A stretch of DNA of 64,000 nt from Pyxicephalus adspersus (GCF_032062135.1 NC_092860.1:1671996-1735995), one strand, 5' to 3'; positions 46,901 through 58,770 are shown, counted from the stretch's first letter. The notes: generated by a model not told the origin, from the sequence alone. Numbers and translations: made by a program.

Positions 46901-49143
46901 CCAATAAAGGGTTCAGGATGGCAGAAAAGAGCTTTCTCAACCCTCAGGAGCCCAATCCACCAAATACCCACCTTACTCCAGCCTTTCCAAAACCTCCTGC
47001 TAAAATGGCACATCGTATTGTTGGGTTATTATGATTAGGAGGTTCTACTGGCCAATAAGGTGGCAGGAGGAGATTGCACTGTGCATGATTGGTGGGTTCC
47101 AGTCACATTAGGATGGTGCAAATGTTCAGTAGAGTGTAGGGGCACCTGTGCCAATGAGAAGAATATGGAAAAGGTGGGAAGGGCCAGAAGGTCAGGGGAA
47201 ATTAAAGTCATCTATAGGATGTCAGAATGAAGAATGCTCAGAATATTTTTCAAAAAAGTATCAGGAAGCTGAGTCAGTACTGCAACTGAAACAATAAGAT
47301 CAGATTGTGCAAGTGTTGTCACATCGTCTGACGTGTTATGAAAGGAGACCTCCACCTAACACACAAAGCTGAGTAATAAACATGTAGTGTGACTACTTAT
47401 ACTGTACATCCGTGTCCCATTGTTTGTTTCTGGTAGGACGATGCTCTGTGATCATCCCGGTTTATACTCATAGCTGTATTGTTCCATGGTGGGCTGTCGG
47501 ACCAAGACCCGTGTCATGCTGGGGATTTGTAGCAGGTACAGAATCATACTACTCTATTTTAACGAAATTTATAGAATTGAAGATGGTGGCCTTTGGTAGC
47601 TCCTTGGGTTAGTCAAAGCAGCTGTAGATGACCATGGCACTCCAGTGATTTGTAACTGCTTAGATGAAGGCACTGAGATGAGGCGCTGAAATCAGCAAGA
47701 ATAGCAAATAAGTTGAAAGATCTGTATCTGCTACAACTCCTGTGGCCATAACATCAGGCACCATGAGATGCCTCTTCTGTGCCCTCCCGATATTGGTTTC
47801 ATATTTCCACTAAGACCTTAAACTTCCCCAACTTTAAGGCTGCCTGGGGGATCCTTAGTGGCCAATAACAGCATAGGGAATTGGGAATACATTACTCCAA
47901 AAACGTAAGATTAGCCTCAAAGCCTCAGAAAAACATGTTCCTATTGGTTGATTTCCTTTAAGCTCTGGATATAGGTTAACGTGCTTGGGTTCTTTTAGGT
48001 CCAGGCTTCAGCCCGTTCGAGTCCAACCTATTGAAGTCAAACCAATATTGCCAACCACTAAATTACCATCAGTTGGGGGTCAGTTATTAGGGTATATTGT
48101 GGGAAGTATTTCCACTGGCCAATTGCTGTCAGGGGTGGGTTATGTCATGGCAACCACCAGCTAATGGGAACATTGTCAGCTGGTAACTTTGTCAACCACT
48201 TTGTCTTTGGCCACTTGACTTTCCACAAAAACATAGCTGAAATTGTGAATGGGTGAAAGTTAGAGCCAACGCAACCATGGGATCAAACTTTAACCTCCAC
48301 CCTTCTCAGTTCTTGTTCTGGACAATTCAAAATATACAGAAGGTGAATCTCCTCAGAGAGATCTAATTCCTCACCCCCAAACCCTGACCATTTTTAAGAA
48401 TCTTTGAGTTCCCAGCATTGCTCATGGTTGGGCCATGGCTATCACAGCTCAATAAAGAGCTAAAGAAACATTGTGGAAAGGGGCTTCTAAGAGGACTCAC
48501 AAGATTCTTTGTAGTTTAGGGTAATTCTAACCACTTGTTTTTTCTCTGCAGACTTTGATTTGTGCGCAGTATGGTCCAACAAACCCAAAATGTTGCCCCA
48601 GTAGGGAATTTATTTCATTATAACAAAATATAATTGGTAGGACATTTCCCTTAGGGCATTATATCCATCACCAGGAGTGGAACTTTGCAGCAGGTGTGAG
48701 TAAAGCTGAGAACTCCATTGTAGAGATCCCACCAATGAAATTCTCTGGAAATGCAATAACTAAAAAAAACAGATACCGGATGACCGGAGAGGACACGGCT
48801 GCCTTGTTTGTACAGCTATTGTAGAGTCAACATTTCATTCCCAAATGTGGGATCCGGCAGCTGTTCACCGAGAAGCCATTAAGACTAATGGTGCTGAGAG
48901 AGTCATAAATCTCAATCTTCAGCCACAACATATTTAAAATGTCTACTTTGGTGTATTCCTCAGTGTAATAAGTTTCTGAGAACTAATTTCAGGGAAAACA
49001 AAATGCAATTAAAGCTTTCATCCCAGAACTACAAATACAGAGATAGCGACTGCTAACCGGGACAGCACCGGGGAACAGCAACTAGCAATTCATTATTCTG
49101 TAGTCACAAATCATCCAAAGCCATTCTATACTGCTGGCCAAGC
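46901..49143. other. Intergenic, no gene seen
   Basis: No repeats or coding sequence recognised between PIRT and the 61-bp array. Confidence 0.55.
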
Positions 49144-49752
49144 CAGTTATGTCACCGGTCTCCAGAGATCAGATTGGCTGCGTTCTCATTATTATGAAGC
49201 GTCTCGGTGATGTCACGGGTCTCCAGAGATCAGATTGGCTGCGTTCTCATTATTATGAAGCGTCTCGGTGATGTCACGGGTCTCCAGAGATCAGATTGGC
49301 TGCGTTCTCATTATTATGAAGCGTCTCGGTGATGTCACCGGTCTCTAGCTATCGGATTGGCTGCATTCTCATTATTATGAAGCGTCTCGGTGATGTCACC
49401 GGTCTCTAGCAATCGGATTGGCTGCATTCTCATTATTATGAAGCATCTCAGTGATGTCACCAGTCTCTAGTGATCGGATTGGCTGCGCTCTCATGAATAT
49501 GAAGGGTCTCAGTGATGTCACCGGTCTCTAGTGATCGGATTGGCTGCGTTCTCATGAATATGAGGCATCTCGGTGATGTCACCGGTCTCTAGCGATCGGA
49601 TTGGCTGCGTTCTTATGAATATGAAGCGTCTTGGTGATATCAGCGGTCTCTAGCATTCGGATTGGCTGCGTTCTCATGAATATGAAGCGTCTCGGTGATG
49701 TCACCGGTTTCCAGTGATGGGATTGGCCTTTTGATGATGTCACCGGTTTTAG
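49144..49752 (+). repeat. 61-bp tandem repeat with CRE-like and CCAAT motifs
   Basis: About ten units of 61 bp. Most contain CGGTGATGTCAC (close to a CRE half-site pair) and GATTGGCTGCG (inverted CCAAT box). The first three units are nearly identical; later ones diverge. A lone monomer-like piece (CAGTTTCTAGTGATTGGATT) sits at about 51196. Confidence 0.95.
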
Positions 49753-52281
49753 GACAATCTGGGAAACTCCACCGAAATAACAGAAGCCCCTGTGAGAAGC
49801 CTCCGACTGCAGCTCACCCAGTACAATGAACGTTTCCAGCTTCCACCTGCGGATTCTCACAGAAGCCTTTTTTTGCTTTGTGCCCGATCTATAAAACCGC
49901 CTTTACTAAGACATATTAAACTTTCTTTGTGGTAACAAAACTTCCAGTTCCAAACCAGCCAGCCGATTTACAAGAATAAAAGGTTCGTTTTAAGAGTGCA
50001 GAGGAAATCCCAGCAGGCCATAAATGATACAAAATGGTTGCACTCAAACAAGTGCGGTTTCAACAACGGACGGTTTTAATGCCAAATCAATAGACGCACA
50101 TTTTATATAACATATTCCCAGCAATTCAACTTAAAAGCCGTTAGAGATTGCAGAAAAAAAAGGCAGAAAAAAAAATGTAATTGTGAGCCGCTACGGCCGT
50201 TGCATGCATCAAATATGGCGCAAGGCCCTGGATGGGTGTTGTGTCAGACTGTGGTCAGGAAGAGAGTGGTCCCGGATTCCTGCATCGTCTTCGGGTCGGC
50301 TTTCCGTTACTAAGTGGATCAAATGTACTTTCAGCTCCTCATCCCAATTTGATTACAAAGCAATTTAGATTTTGTTCTTCCACTCAGCGTGGGGGGAATC
50401 ACCGAGCCAAACACATTACACATTCACCCAGAGACCATTAGGAGCAGACAGAGGAAAGGGCCCGAAGCAGCTTCCAGATCCCTCAGATGATGATTGGGAT
50501 AATATTAACCCTGTCTGGGGTACATCATTCCTATGCCTCATCCACAGAACTGACCAATGGTGGAGCAGCATCAGACGCATGGATTGGATGATGAAAGGGT
50601 TAAAAAGAAAACATTATTCCTGACCTATGCAACAATCTCATATTTCTCAGGAAAGCTTTTTCATCATGATTATTATTATATCATTCAGTATGTGACTGTG
50701 CCTAGGCTGAGATGATGTCATCAGTCTGCTGCATGCAGGAGTAAACATTTCCTCAGTCTCCTTTATCCCCCAGTGATCAGACTGCAACATTGTAACTTTG
50801 AAGCCAGTAAGCAAGGGAGGGGGAGTCTTGTGTAAAAGGTAATAAATATTTTGTTGTGTAACATATGTCGTGCTTTGATTTCATTGTGTGTTCATATGGG
50901 ATAGATTGATACCCGGACATTTCCTTGTGACATCGTTCTATGACATCATTCTAAGAAGAATGAAGAAGAAGGAAATAAAATAAAACCTCTCCTAAAAACA
51001 AAGTCATGTGACTGCACCTCTGGGGTGTAATAAGTAAATCAGAAGGACCCCGGCACTTGAAGTCTTCCCATAGGGTCTCTACCTCATGTATCAGATTTGG
51101 CCCCTCACAGCTTCCACCTGGAGCCGGGGCCCCTGCAGAGCCGCAGGCTGGCTGTAGCCTATTCAGCTGCCTGTCTCAGAATATTCCGTTGTCACCAGTT
51201 TCTAGTGATTGGATTGGCCACGTTGTAATTAAGGGGAAAGGGCTGCTTTGGGTGCCCTTTTGGTCTTTTTAGCTCCTTGTCTCCTGATGGATTTTTAGGG
51301 CCATAAATAACCATTTACTTCCTTCACTGCTCTCCCCCTGCAGTGCTCTGTGCTGGCATAGCTTAGTAAAGGCCACACCTCCTTATCACAAATCTCCCAA
51401 TCACACACAAGGGGGCGTGTCTGACCAGGGGTATTAGATAACAGAGTGCAGGGGGCAGTGTGGTCAGTCTCTGGTGTCTGCTGGACCTCTGAGTCCTATT
51501 TAGGAACTGCTACACCAGGAAAGCTGGGACTTATATTACAATGTCAACCAGACTGCAGATTTATGTGTATCAGACTGAGCATTTTTACCCTTATATATTA
51601 AATTATTTACCCCCCTACAAACCCACACCCACCCAGCAGCAGGTTGCTACAGTGTGAACATCCTGTGCAGCAAAGTCCTCTTTAGTGCTGACCGCACCGG
51701 GGCACTAAATCTTCAGAGACCAGAAATCAGGACTGCTGATCCCCAGTATAGGGACCCATTCAGATCTACAGAACATTGCAACCAGCAATTTTGTCAGTTG
51801 TAAGCAGGGGTGGGGCAGGGGATGGGGGGGGGGGTAAGTGTAGTTTTTCTGAGGAGGACTGGGTAGAGATGAGGAGGGGGGGGGGGCATTTTTGCATAAG
51901 AGAGGTGGGGGGAGGTTTAGTGTTGGTTTACAGAAAGGTAAAATTGTCCTAAAGCTCAGACAGCCACATTTTGCATTTGACGTCTGTCTGTATACTGTAT
52001 ACATTTCATATTTAAGCTGATTTACTAAAGAAGTAGATCACGTTCACTTAGCAAAGAATACCCAATCACGTGCCAGGTTAATGATAATACAAACATTACA
52101 AATTCTTTTGTAAAATTAAAATTCACTTTGTGGAGGTAACAATGTCTACTCCTTTAGTAAGTCAGCCCCAGCATGACATTCTGAGTGATAGGTTTTCTAG
52201 ACCCAGACCCTGCACTGGAAGATACACAGAGACAGTGTTGCACCTCAAGATTGTTTATGAATATGTAAATAGATATGTATA

Positions 52282-52285
<4 letters not shown>
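49753..52285. other. Intergenic, no gene seen
   Basis: Only the single stray monomer at about 51196 and short poly-G runs near 51826 and 51881 stand out. Confidence 0.5.

Positions 52286-52330
<45 letters not shown>
52286..52330. repeat. (TA)n microsatellite
   Basis: About 22 TA dinucleotides. The Tyr/Ile-rich short frame over it is an artefact. Confidence 0.95.
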
Positions 52331-52460
52331 TCAGCGCATTTCATACCCCTGACCCTGGCACTTAGTGCATTTCATACCCCTGATCCTGGCACTCAGCGCA
52401 TTTCATACCCCTGACCCTGGCACTCAGTGCATTCCATACCCCTGACCCTGGCACTCTATG
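52331..52460 (+). repeat. 31-bp tandem repeat
   Basis: Four full units and a partial one of ACTCAGCGCATTTCATACCC followed by CTGACCCTGGC. Confidence 0.95.
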
Positions 52461-52719
52461 CATGTTACATACCCGAGACTCCCACATGCTACATCACTCT
52501 GAGGATGCTCAATCTTTATTCAGCACTGGTGGGAAGAGGCCCATGGACCAGGCAAGGCATAATACTGACACTTCTCTTTTTCTTGCTAAGACAAATTCAG
52601 ATGAAATCTCCTTATAAACAGCACTTTTGGCTTTGGATTCATAGACTAAGAAGGTTGTTGGAGCATGCTGGGACTTATAGTTCCATGATTCACTGGCTTG
52701 GCCATTTAGAAAAGGTGAA

Positions 52720-53290
52720 AGTAGATTTTTGTAGATGCAATACTTTACATTCGTTTTTTTTAGATACAGAAAGTTACCTTCAAAGCAAATATTTTTCTTT
52801 AGGTGCAATACTCCGCAATATTGTTCAATGCAGTGCAAGGCAGAGGCAAACAAATAGATGCAATGCTCTGCATGTGTGTTTGTTTTTTTTTTGTACAAAT
52901 TGCTAAGAAGAAATTATTTTTAGTTGCAATAATGCAGTGTTAAGCAGCATACCTCTAGATGCAATACTCTGCAATTTTTCAGCTTCTATGTAATACTCTT
53001 TAAGCAAGGCAATCGATCCTCTATGGAATACTCCTTAGGCAGAGAGTTAATTTTAGATTCAATGGCCAGTTATAACTTTTCTTTAGAAGCAATGCTCTGC
53101 AGAAGGTTTTTGCATACAATGCTAAGCAGGTTTCTTCAGGTGCAATACTCTGCAGAGCTAAGCAGCATACCTTTAGATGCAATGCTCTGCAATCTCCTAG
53201 CTTGTACGTAATACTCTTGAAGTGTTCACTTTCGATGCAATGCTCTGCATGTTTTGAGATGCAATGCTCTGCAGAGGTGTTTAATATAGA
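52720..53290 (+). repeat. Degenerate repeat of TAGATGCAATGCTCTGCA
   Basis: At least fourteen variants of the phrase TTAGATGCAATGCTCTGCA lie at irregular 25-70 bp spacing, ending about 230 bases before the TMEM238L start codon. It is old and diverged, with no coding role seen. Confidence 0.85.
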
Positions 53291-53425
53291 TCACAATGCG
53301 ATGTCAGCAGCACAGCCCAGATTAGCAGAGGCTAAAAATAAAGTTTGTACCGGCCCGCCCACTCACCTCCAATCCTGGCTGTTATGTAAGAAGGGGAGCC
53401 GGGACAGGGGGTGGCTCCCAAATTT

Positions 53426-53433
53426 ATGCAAAT
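53426..53433 (+). promoter_or_regulatory. TMEM238L: POU octamer in TMEM238L promoter
   Basis: ATGCAAAT lies about 88 bases upstream of the TMEM238L ATG in a GC-rich promoter-like stretch, overlapping a weak TATA-like AATTTATG. The inverted octamer also occurs in the probable PIRT first exon at 35075-35082. Confidence 0.4.
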
Positions 53434-53520
53434 GAGGGGGCGGGCAGGGAGACGTGCAGGTGAGCCGGACAGGTGAGCAGGTGAATAGGTGAATGGCTGC
53501 AGCGGCTGTCTGAGCCAGAG

Positions 53521-54045
53521 ATGTCTCGCAATCGGATGAAGAAGTTGGTCGGCCGATGTTCGGTCTTCTTCCTGCTGGCTCTGGGCTTTGACGTGCTGGG
53601 CATCGGACTCATCCTGACCGGGATCTTTGCCGAGCTGCACCTGGACGGGCGGAGTTTTGGGGAATTCCTCATCTACAGTGGGGGCATTTTGGTCTTCTTC
53701 AGCCTGCTATGGTGGCTGGGTTGGTATTCCTTCAACCTGGAAGTGCCCATGGAGGACCTGGAGGAGGAGAACCTGGTGCCAAGCAGCAGGGACCAGAGAC
53801 AAGTGGGCACCAAGATCCAGCAGAGACTCCCCAGCATGGTGAGGGGGCAAGGTGGGGTGTCCCCACCCCCCAATCTGTCAGGTGGGCCTGGGCACCTCAC
53901 CCCAACCATCCTCATCCATAATGGGTACAGCAATGGGCTGGATACCCCCAACCTGGGGCAGAAGAACCTGGAGCTCAGCACCATCAGCAGCCTTTATGGA
54001 CAGTTGGAGGCGGCCGGTATCCAGGTGGTGGACCGGCTGGTGTGA
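53521..54045 (+). CDS. TMEM238L: Transmembrane protein 238-like
   Basis: Encodes 174 residues. Two hydrophobic helices (about 13-38 and 48-72) flank a short loop, with the family signature GIFAELHLDGRSFGEFLIYS and a second helix starting SGGILVFFSLLWWLGWY. The rest is a Pro/Gly-rich tail predicted to be cytosolic. TMEM238 family proteins have this two-helix N-terminus; their function is unknown. The symbol TMEM238L, rather than TMEM238, is chosen because PIRT lies just upstream on the same strand, as I recall for human 17p12. The ATG is the first in frame after a GC-rich leader. A splice donor (GGAG/GTGAGG at 54057) lies 12 bases past the stop, and a matching acceptor lies at 57837, so the 3'UTR is probably spliced. 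Confidence 0.9.
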   Translation: MSRNRMKKLVGRCSVFFLLALGFDVLGIGLILTGIFAELHLDGRSFGEFLIYSGGILVFFSLLWWLGWYSFNLEVPMEDLEEENLVPSSRDQRQVGTKIQQRLPSMVRGQGGVSPPPNLSGGPGHLTPTILIHNGYSNGLDTPNLGQKNLELSTISSLYGQLEAAGIQVVDRLV

Positions 54046-54057
54046 CATCTGGAGGAG

Positions 54058-54350
54058 GTGAGGGGGCAATTGTTGATGTATGGCCATATATAGGCTGGGG
54101 GGGCAATTGTTGGTGTATGGCCATATATAGGCTGGGGGGGCAATTGTTGATGTATGGCCATATATAGGGGGCAATTGTTGGTGTATGGCCGTACATAGGC
54201 TGGGAGGGGGCAATTGTTGGTGTATGGCCGTACATAGGCTGGGAGGGGGCAATTGTTGGTTTATGGCCGTACATAGACTGGGGGGCATACATAGGCTGGG
54301 GGGGCAATTGTTGGTGTATGGCCATATATAGGCTGGGGGGGCGGATGAAC
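54058..54350 (+). repeat. Minisatellite starting at the TMEM238L splice donor
   Basis: About seven units of roughly 40 bp (GGGGGCAATTGTTGGTGTAT then GGCCATATATAGGCTG), some shortened. The array begins within a few bases of the intron start. Minus-strand frames with repeating HQQLPPQP come from it and are not genes. Confidence 0.92.
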
Positions 54351-55769
54351 TGAAATTATGGTGCAGGGATCGTTCAGGGCAACTTTCTGGGGTTGTTGGT
54401 TGACCATCTATGGTGGCCACCAGATACCGGGTATGTTATTTTGTGGCAAAACATTCTGACTGGGGGGGCAGTCATCATTCACCGCTGAAAGTTTGTTGAA
54501 CTTGATAAAAAAGTTGCCCTTTGTGTAAAGATCGGCCACCAAGAGCAATGCTGGGCTGTCTGCCTGGGGCCCTCAGATCTGCAGCTGCTCAGGGACCCCT
54601 CATGGAGATTTTTTGTTCCCTTTTGAGAATAAACCTGGAGATCTGGTTGTGGAGATTTCCCAGAATGATGGGAACGGAATGGTTGGGTAAATGTAGAAAT
54701 GCGGCCAATCATGAATTTTACCAACCCCCTCCTGTGAATCGTCAGGTTGGTGTATGAGCAGCTTTGGGGGATTTGGTTCCTCTTTTTTTTGGTGAATCCC
54801 GGGACTTGTAGTTCCCCAGCAGTGGAGGAGCCATGGCTTTTGACTTTATGCCTCGCTGTGCATTATGACTTTTATGCATTTTTTGCAGCCACTTCCTGTC
54901 TACATGCAGCTGCATGACAATTCGTCACAAGCTCACTTGATTGGGTGACAACGCAGAAGCACAATTATAAGGCAGGGACAGAGTGTTGTCACCAAGAAGT
55001 GCCTGAACAATGACCTCCTTGGCAGGATCTCTGGGGATTTTTCTAATGAAAGATATATTTATCACACCAGTCAGCATACAGATTGAAGTTGCCCAGTGTT
55101 TTCACACCACAGACAATTTAATTACAAATATGTAGGTCAGGCTTGGCATCGGGTCCTTTTTATTGCTGCTCGTGTCCCCTATAACTTAAGGGAGGGGAGG
55201 GGGAAACTTTAGACCCTTCATCACTCCCAAAAGTTTTGGTTGGGGTTGGGCTAGTTTATATATAGACCCTGGTGATCCTGCCAATATGGCCCTTTGGAGA
55301 CACAACACAAGTTGTCACAGGTGGGGTATCATTACACAGGCGTTGGGCAGATGTCACCATCAGGAAGTCTGGGAAATACCATGGAATGCTGTTAATAGGA
55401 AGTGGCTGGCAAGATGGAGAGGAGATAAGCAATTGGAACAAAGAAAGGAAATCATGGGAAACCTGACAACCATTTCTGAATCCCCGTACATCTTCCATAT
55501 CCCTGGTCCTGGGTGGTGGGGGGCTTATATACCCAGCACCCCCTAATGGTGAGGACATGGGCTCCAGAGGCCCCCTCTACCCGGCCCATTTGTGTGTAAT
55601 GATACAGAAAAGTTGCCGGCTGTGCGGGTTGTGTTGCTGTATTGTCATCCAGGTGATTGAAATCTGTGTACCAGATGATCCAGCCCAACCCAGATTCATA
55701 TCAACCTGCTCGGCTGGAATTACGATTGACAAGATAGCCCCTCCCTGGGTGGAAGCATAATGCTATGCG
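54351..55769. other. TMEM238L intron, no features seen
   Basis: Unique-looking non-coding DNA. Confidence 0.5.
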
Positions 55770-56030
55770 ATTTGTGTGTGGGGGGAAGGGGGGGTAATCA
55801 GGGTGAATATAGGGAATGATGGTGGTGATTTGGGAGGGGAGGGGCAGTTGATCAGGGTGAATATAGGGAATGATGGCGGTGATTTTTTTGGGGGGAAGGT
55901 TGATCAGGGTGAATATAGGGAATGATGGCGGTGATTAATGGGGGGAAGGTTGATCAGGGTGAATATAGGGAATGATGGCGGTGGTGATCAGAAGGGGAAT
56001 TTAAATTGGCACAGAGTGATCAGAAGGGGA
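55770..56030 (+). repeat. Tandem repeat of GATCAGGGTGAATATAGGGA
   Basis: Four units of about 55-62 bp, each with GATCAGGGTGAATATAGGGA and ATGATGGCGGTGATT. Confidence 0.92.
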
Positions 56031-56142
56031 ATACGGTATGAATGGTTGACATAAAATTGTTCTTAAACTGCTGTTAACTTTATACAGTTGATATAAAATA
56101 TTTTACTACAGTATTTGGTTCAGAATCTTTTTTTTTTTTTCT

Positions 56143-56212
56143 AGATTTTCCTCCTTTAAAATTGGGTGCGTCTTATATTCCGGAGCGTCTTATACGGCGA
56201 AAAATACGGTAT
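56143..56212. mobile_element. DNA transposon terminus (GTGCGTCTTAT type)
   Basis: GGGTGCGTCTTATATTCCGG and GCGTCTTATACGGCGAAAAA then TACGGTA resemble the terminal repeat of a widespread vertebrate DNA-transposon group. I do not name the superfamily. Only one end is visible. Confidence 0.6.
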
Positions 56213-56956
56213 ATGGCGAGGGGGGTGCTGATTTCCTATTGGTTGGTACAGGTGGTTGCAGTGAGAATTGGGAAGATATTTAGATAAAATGAGGGACCCT
56301 TGGCTTCATTTCCTACTTTTATATTATGGTGGCGATGATGCTGTGATCAGGTGGGATCGTTGCTTTATGAATATGGTGACTGATATTCGAGGCTCTTTAG
56401 GAGAGATTTCTCTTCATTTCCTGTCTCTACAACAATGCATTTACCCGACAGGAAGTGAGGAATAATCTGCCAGATCACAGCACAAAAACATTTGCTGATC
56501 CATGCAAGTGGTAATGAATGAGAGGTGCTCCGGGTCCATCTGACACTGGCACAGCGGCGGTTGTGATCCCAGTTAAGGCGAGCACTGCATGCAGTTTGCA
56601 GTATATGGTCTATACAATGTGTGGTTGGCATTCCATGCAGCCAAAATAACATACCAGGACCCCATTAACATCGCATCGTCAGTCCGGCCTGATTTGTCTA
56701 CTAATTGGCCATGAAATGAGCCTGGCAGGTCAGCTGACCATCTCATGCCGCCATTCGCAACGACTGCTCCTGAGGCTGTAATTAGCAATCAGTGTGAGAA
56801 CATTCCACACCCCATTAGTGAGGAATTGCCACTTCCATATTTTTTATGGGTTCTGAATTTTGTGCATGTGCTAAACGTAAATCATTCATCCAATGTGTGT
56901 TATTGTAGCTCACATGCATCGTATTTTTCTGTATTCTAGTAGCCAGGCTGGTCTGT
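56213..56956. other. TMEM238L intron, no features seen
   Basis: Non-coding; nothing recognised. Confidence 0.5.
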
Positions 56957-57700
56957 TATTATTAATAAACAGGATTTATAAAGCGTTAATATATTACACA
57001 GCGCTCTACATTAAATAGGGGCTGCAAATGACAGACAGATACAGACAGTGACACAGGAGGAGGAGAGGACCCTGCCCCGAAAAGCTTACAATCTAGGAGG
57101 TGGGGGAAGTATCACACAATAGGAGGGGGATATGGAATGGTGGGTGAGTAGTGAGGGTTTAGGAGACGGAAGAAGACGGGTAGGTGAGGGGGAAGCGTTG
57201 GGTTTTGAGTGCTCTTTTAAATGAGCAGAAAGTAGGAGCAAGCCGAATAGGACGAGGAGACCATTCCAGAGAGTCGGGGCAGCTCTAGAAAAGTCTTGTA
57301 TCCGTGCATGTGATGAGGTTATAAGTGAGGAAGTCATTAGCAGGTCATTGGAGGAGCGGAGAGAGCAGCTAGGGGGGTATTTTTCTATCAGGGCAGAAAG
57401 GTAAGTGGGACAAGAACTGTGTAGGGATTTGAAGGCAAAGCACAGGAGAATAATTTGATTCTAAGGGTTAGTGGAATACCAGAGAGGAGGAGGTTACAGT
57501 AGTCCAGACGAGAGATGATGGGAGCGTGTACAATGAGTTTGGTGGTCTCTGGGGACAGGAAGAGGCGGAATTTGGAGATGTTGTGTTGGAGAAAGTGACA
57601 GGACCTGGAAATGTTCTGAATATGGGGGGTGAATGAGAGGGCAGAAGCCAAGACAACGTGCCTGAGGGGAGGGGGGAATACCAGTGTTGTAACCAGTTAG
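56957..57700 (-). mobile_element. L2/CR1-like LINE fragment with reverse-transcriptase end
   Basis: On the minus strand, frames carry SRLDYCNLLLSGIP and AAPTLWNGL, the conserved C-terminal phrases of L2/CR1-type reverse transcriptases, followed by the 3' tail (AGCTTTTCGGGGCAGGG to GCGCTGTGTAATATATTAAC) and a short AAT tract. The piece between SGIP and LTLRIKL is missing, so the copy has an internal deletion besides 5' truncation. It is dead. It lies within the TMEM238L 3'UTR intron, antisense to the gene. Confidence 0.85.
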
Positions 57701-57837
57701 GAATATGTCGGGGGGGAGATTTGGAATCTGAGGAGGTTCCTCTCTTCCAATGGTCACCCCTGCTTCTCAAATGTAGGTTTGGTACTACTGCAGTCATCTT
57801 CGGAAAATGTGACTATTTTTTTTCCTCTCTTCTACAG

Positions 57838-58490
57838 CTCTGCAGGACCTCTGGTGCACCTTACACCCCGCTTGGATGTTACAAGGGGGACTCTGGATGG
57901 AAAGAACTTTTACATTCTGACCGCACACGGACTGTAAATGACCGCTCTACCTCAAGCCTAGGCTCCGCCCCCTCAGGTGGACTCTCCCCATCCCCAGACA
58001 AATATTCAGTGTTTTATACTATGTACAGGCACTATTTATTATGAACGCTCACAGGACGTCATCGAATTTTACAAACAGAGGATGGAGGAGACATTACCAA
58101 GTGTCCAGTATTACAGCAGTATTAGGGTTTCTGGGTTTTGTTTCTTTTTTTAAGTTTTTCTGGCCAATTTTTGTTTTGTTTTTTTTTTGGAATGTTTTTT
58201 TAAGTCAAAAGAAAACTAAAAGTGGCTCCGCCGGCACCAGGAAGCATTCACAGCCTTTCTGGTATTTATAGAAGAGGAATTGACTCTTTTGTCTGTTTTG
58301 GAGCCATTTTTTTTCTGGGATTTTATTCATCTTTTGAAAAGGGAAAATTGAGTTTTTGTTTTGTTATTTCCTTTGTTTTAGAAGTGAAAGGATCGAACTC
58401 ACATAGCGTAGAATCAAGTGGATGTTTCCATTCTCTGGGGATTTTCCTTCCGCACACTCGGATTGCAATAAATATTGGTTTACTTTACCT
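57838..58490 (+). other. TMEM238L: Probable TMEM238L 3'UTR exon
   Basis: A long polypyrimidine tract and CTACAG acceptor end at 57837. AATAAA at 58467 would place the polyadenylation site near 58490. There is no coding frame of note, consistent with pure 3'UTR after the stop in the preceding exon. The link to TMEM238L is inferred from strand and the matching donor at 54057. Confidence 0.55.
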
Positions 58491-58539
58491 TGAAGTTTAT
58501 TGGTGTTTTAGACTTTCAGCATAGCAAATGATGGGGGGT

Positions 58540-58770
58540 TGAAATTGAAATTAAGGGATAGATTGATTTGCTTGGGTAACAAGGTATCTACTGGGAGCAG
58601 CATTCCCATTAGCTGGTGATTGGTCCCCATTGTTATCCCCCGAATAAGCAGGGTGGGAGGAAGCTGTCGGTGGGTGGCAGCCCCTGTATTGTGACCCAAA
58701 AACAGCCGCATGGTTACTGAAAAAGCGCCGGGTGGTGCGCCCAGCTAAAAGTGCTGAGGGAGATCACTGG
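58540..58770 (-). mobile_element. hAT-like MITE fragment, reverse copy
   Basis: On the minus strand it ends with CCAGTGATCTCCCTCAGCAC, TTTTAGCTGGGCGCACCACC and TGTTTTTGGGTCACAAT, the same terminus as the fragment at 24362-24510. The inner border is uncertain. Confidence 0.6.

Noticed and set aside
53878..54420. 180- and 113-residue minus-strand frames with HQQLPP repeats
   Set aside because: They lie antisense to TMEM238L and its intron minisatellite; the periodicity is that of the DNA repeat.
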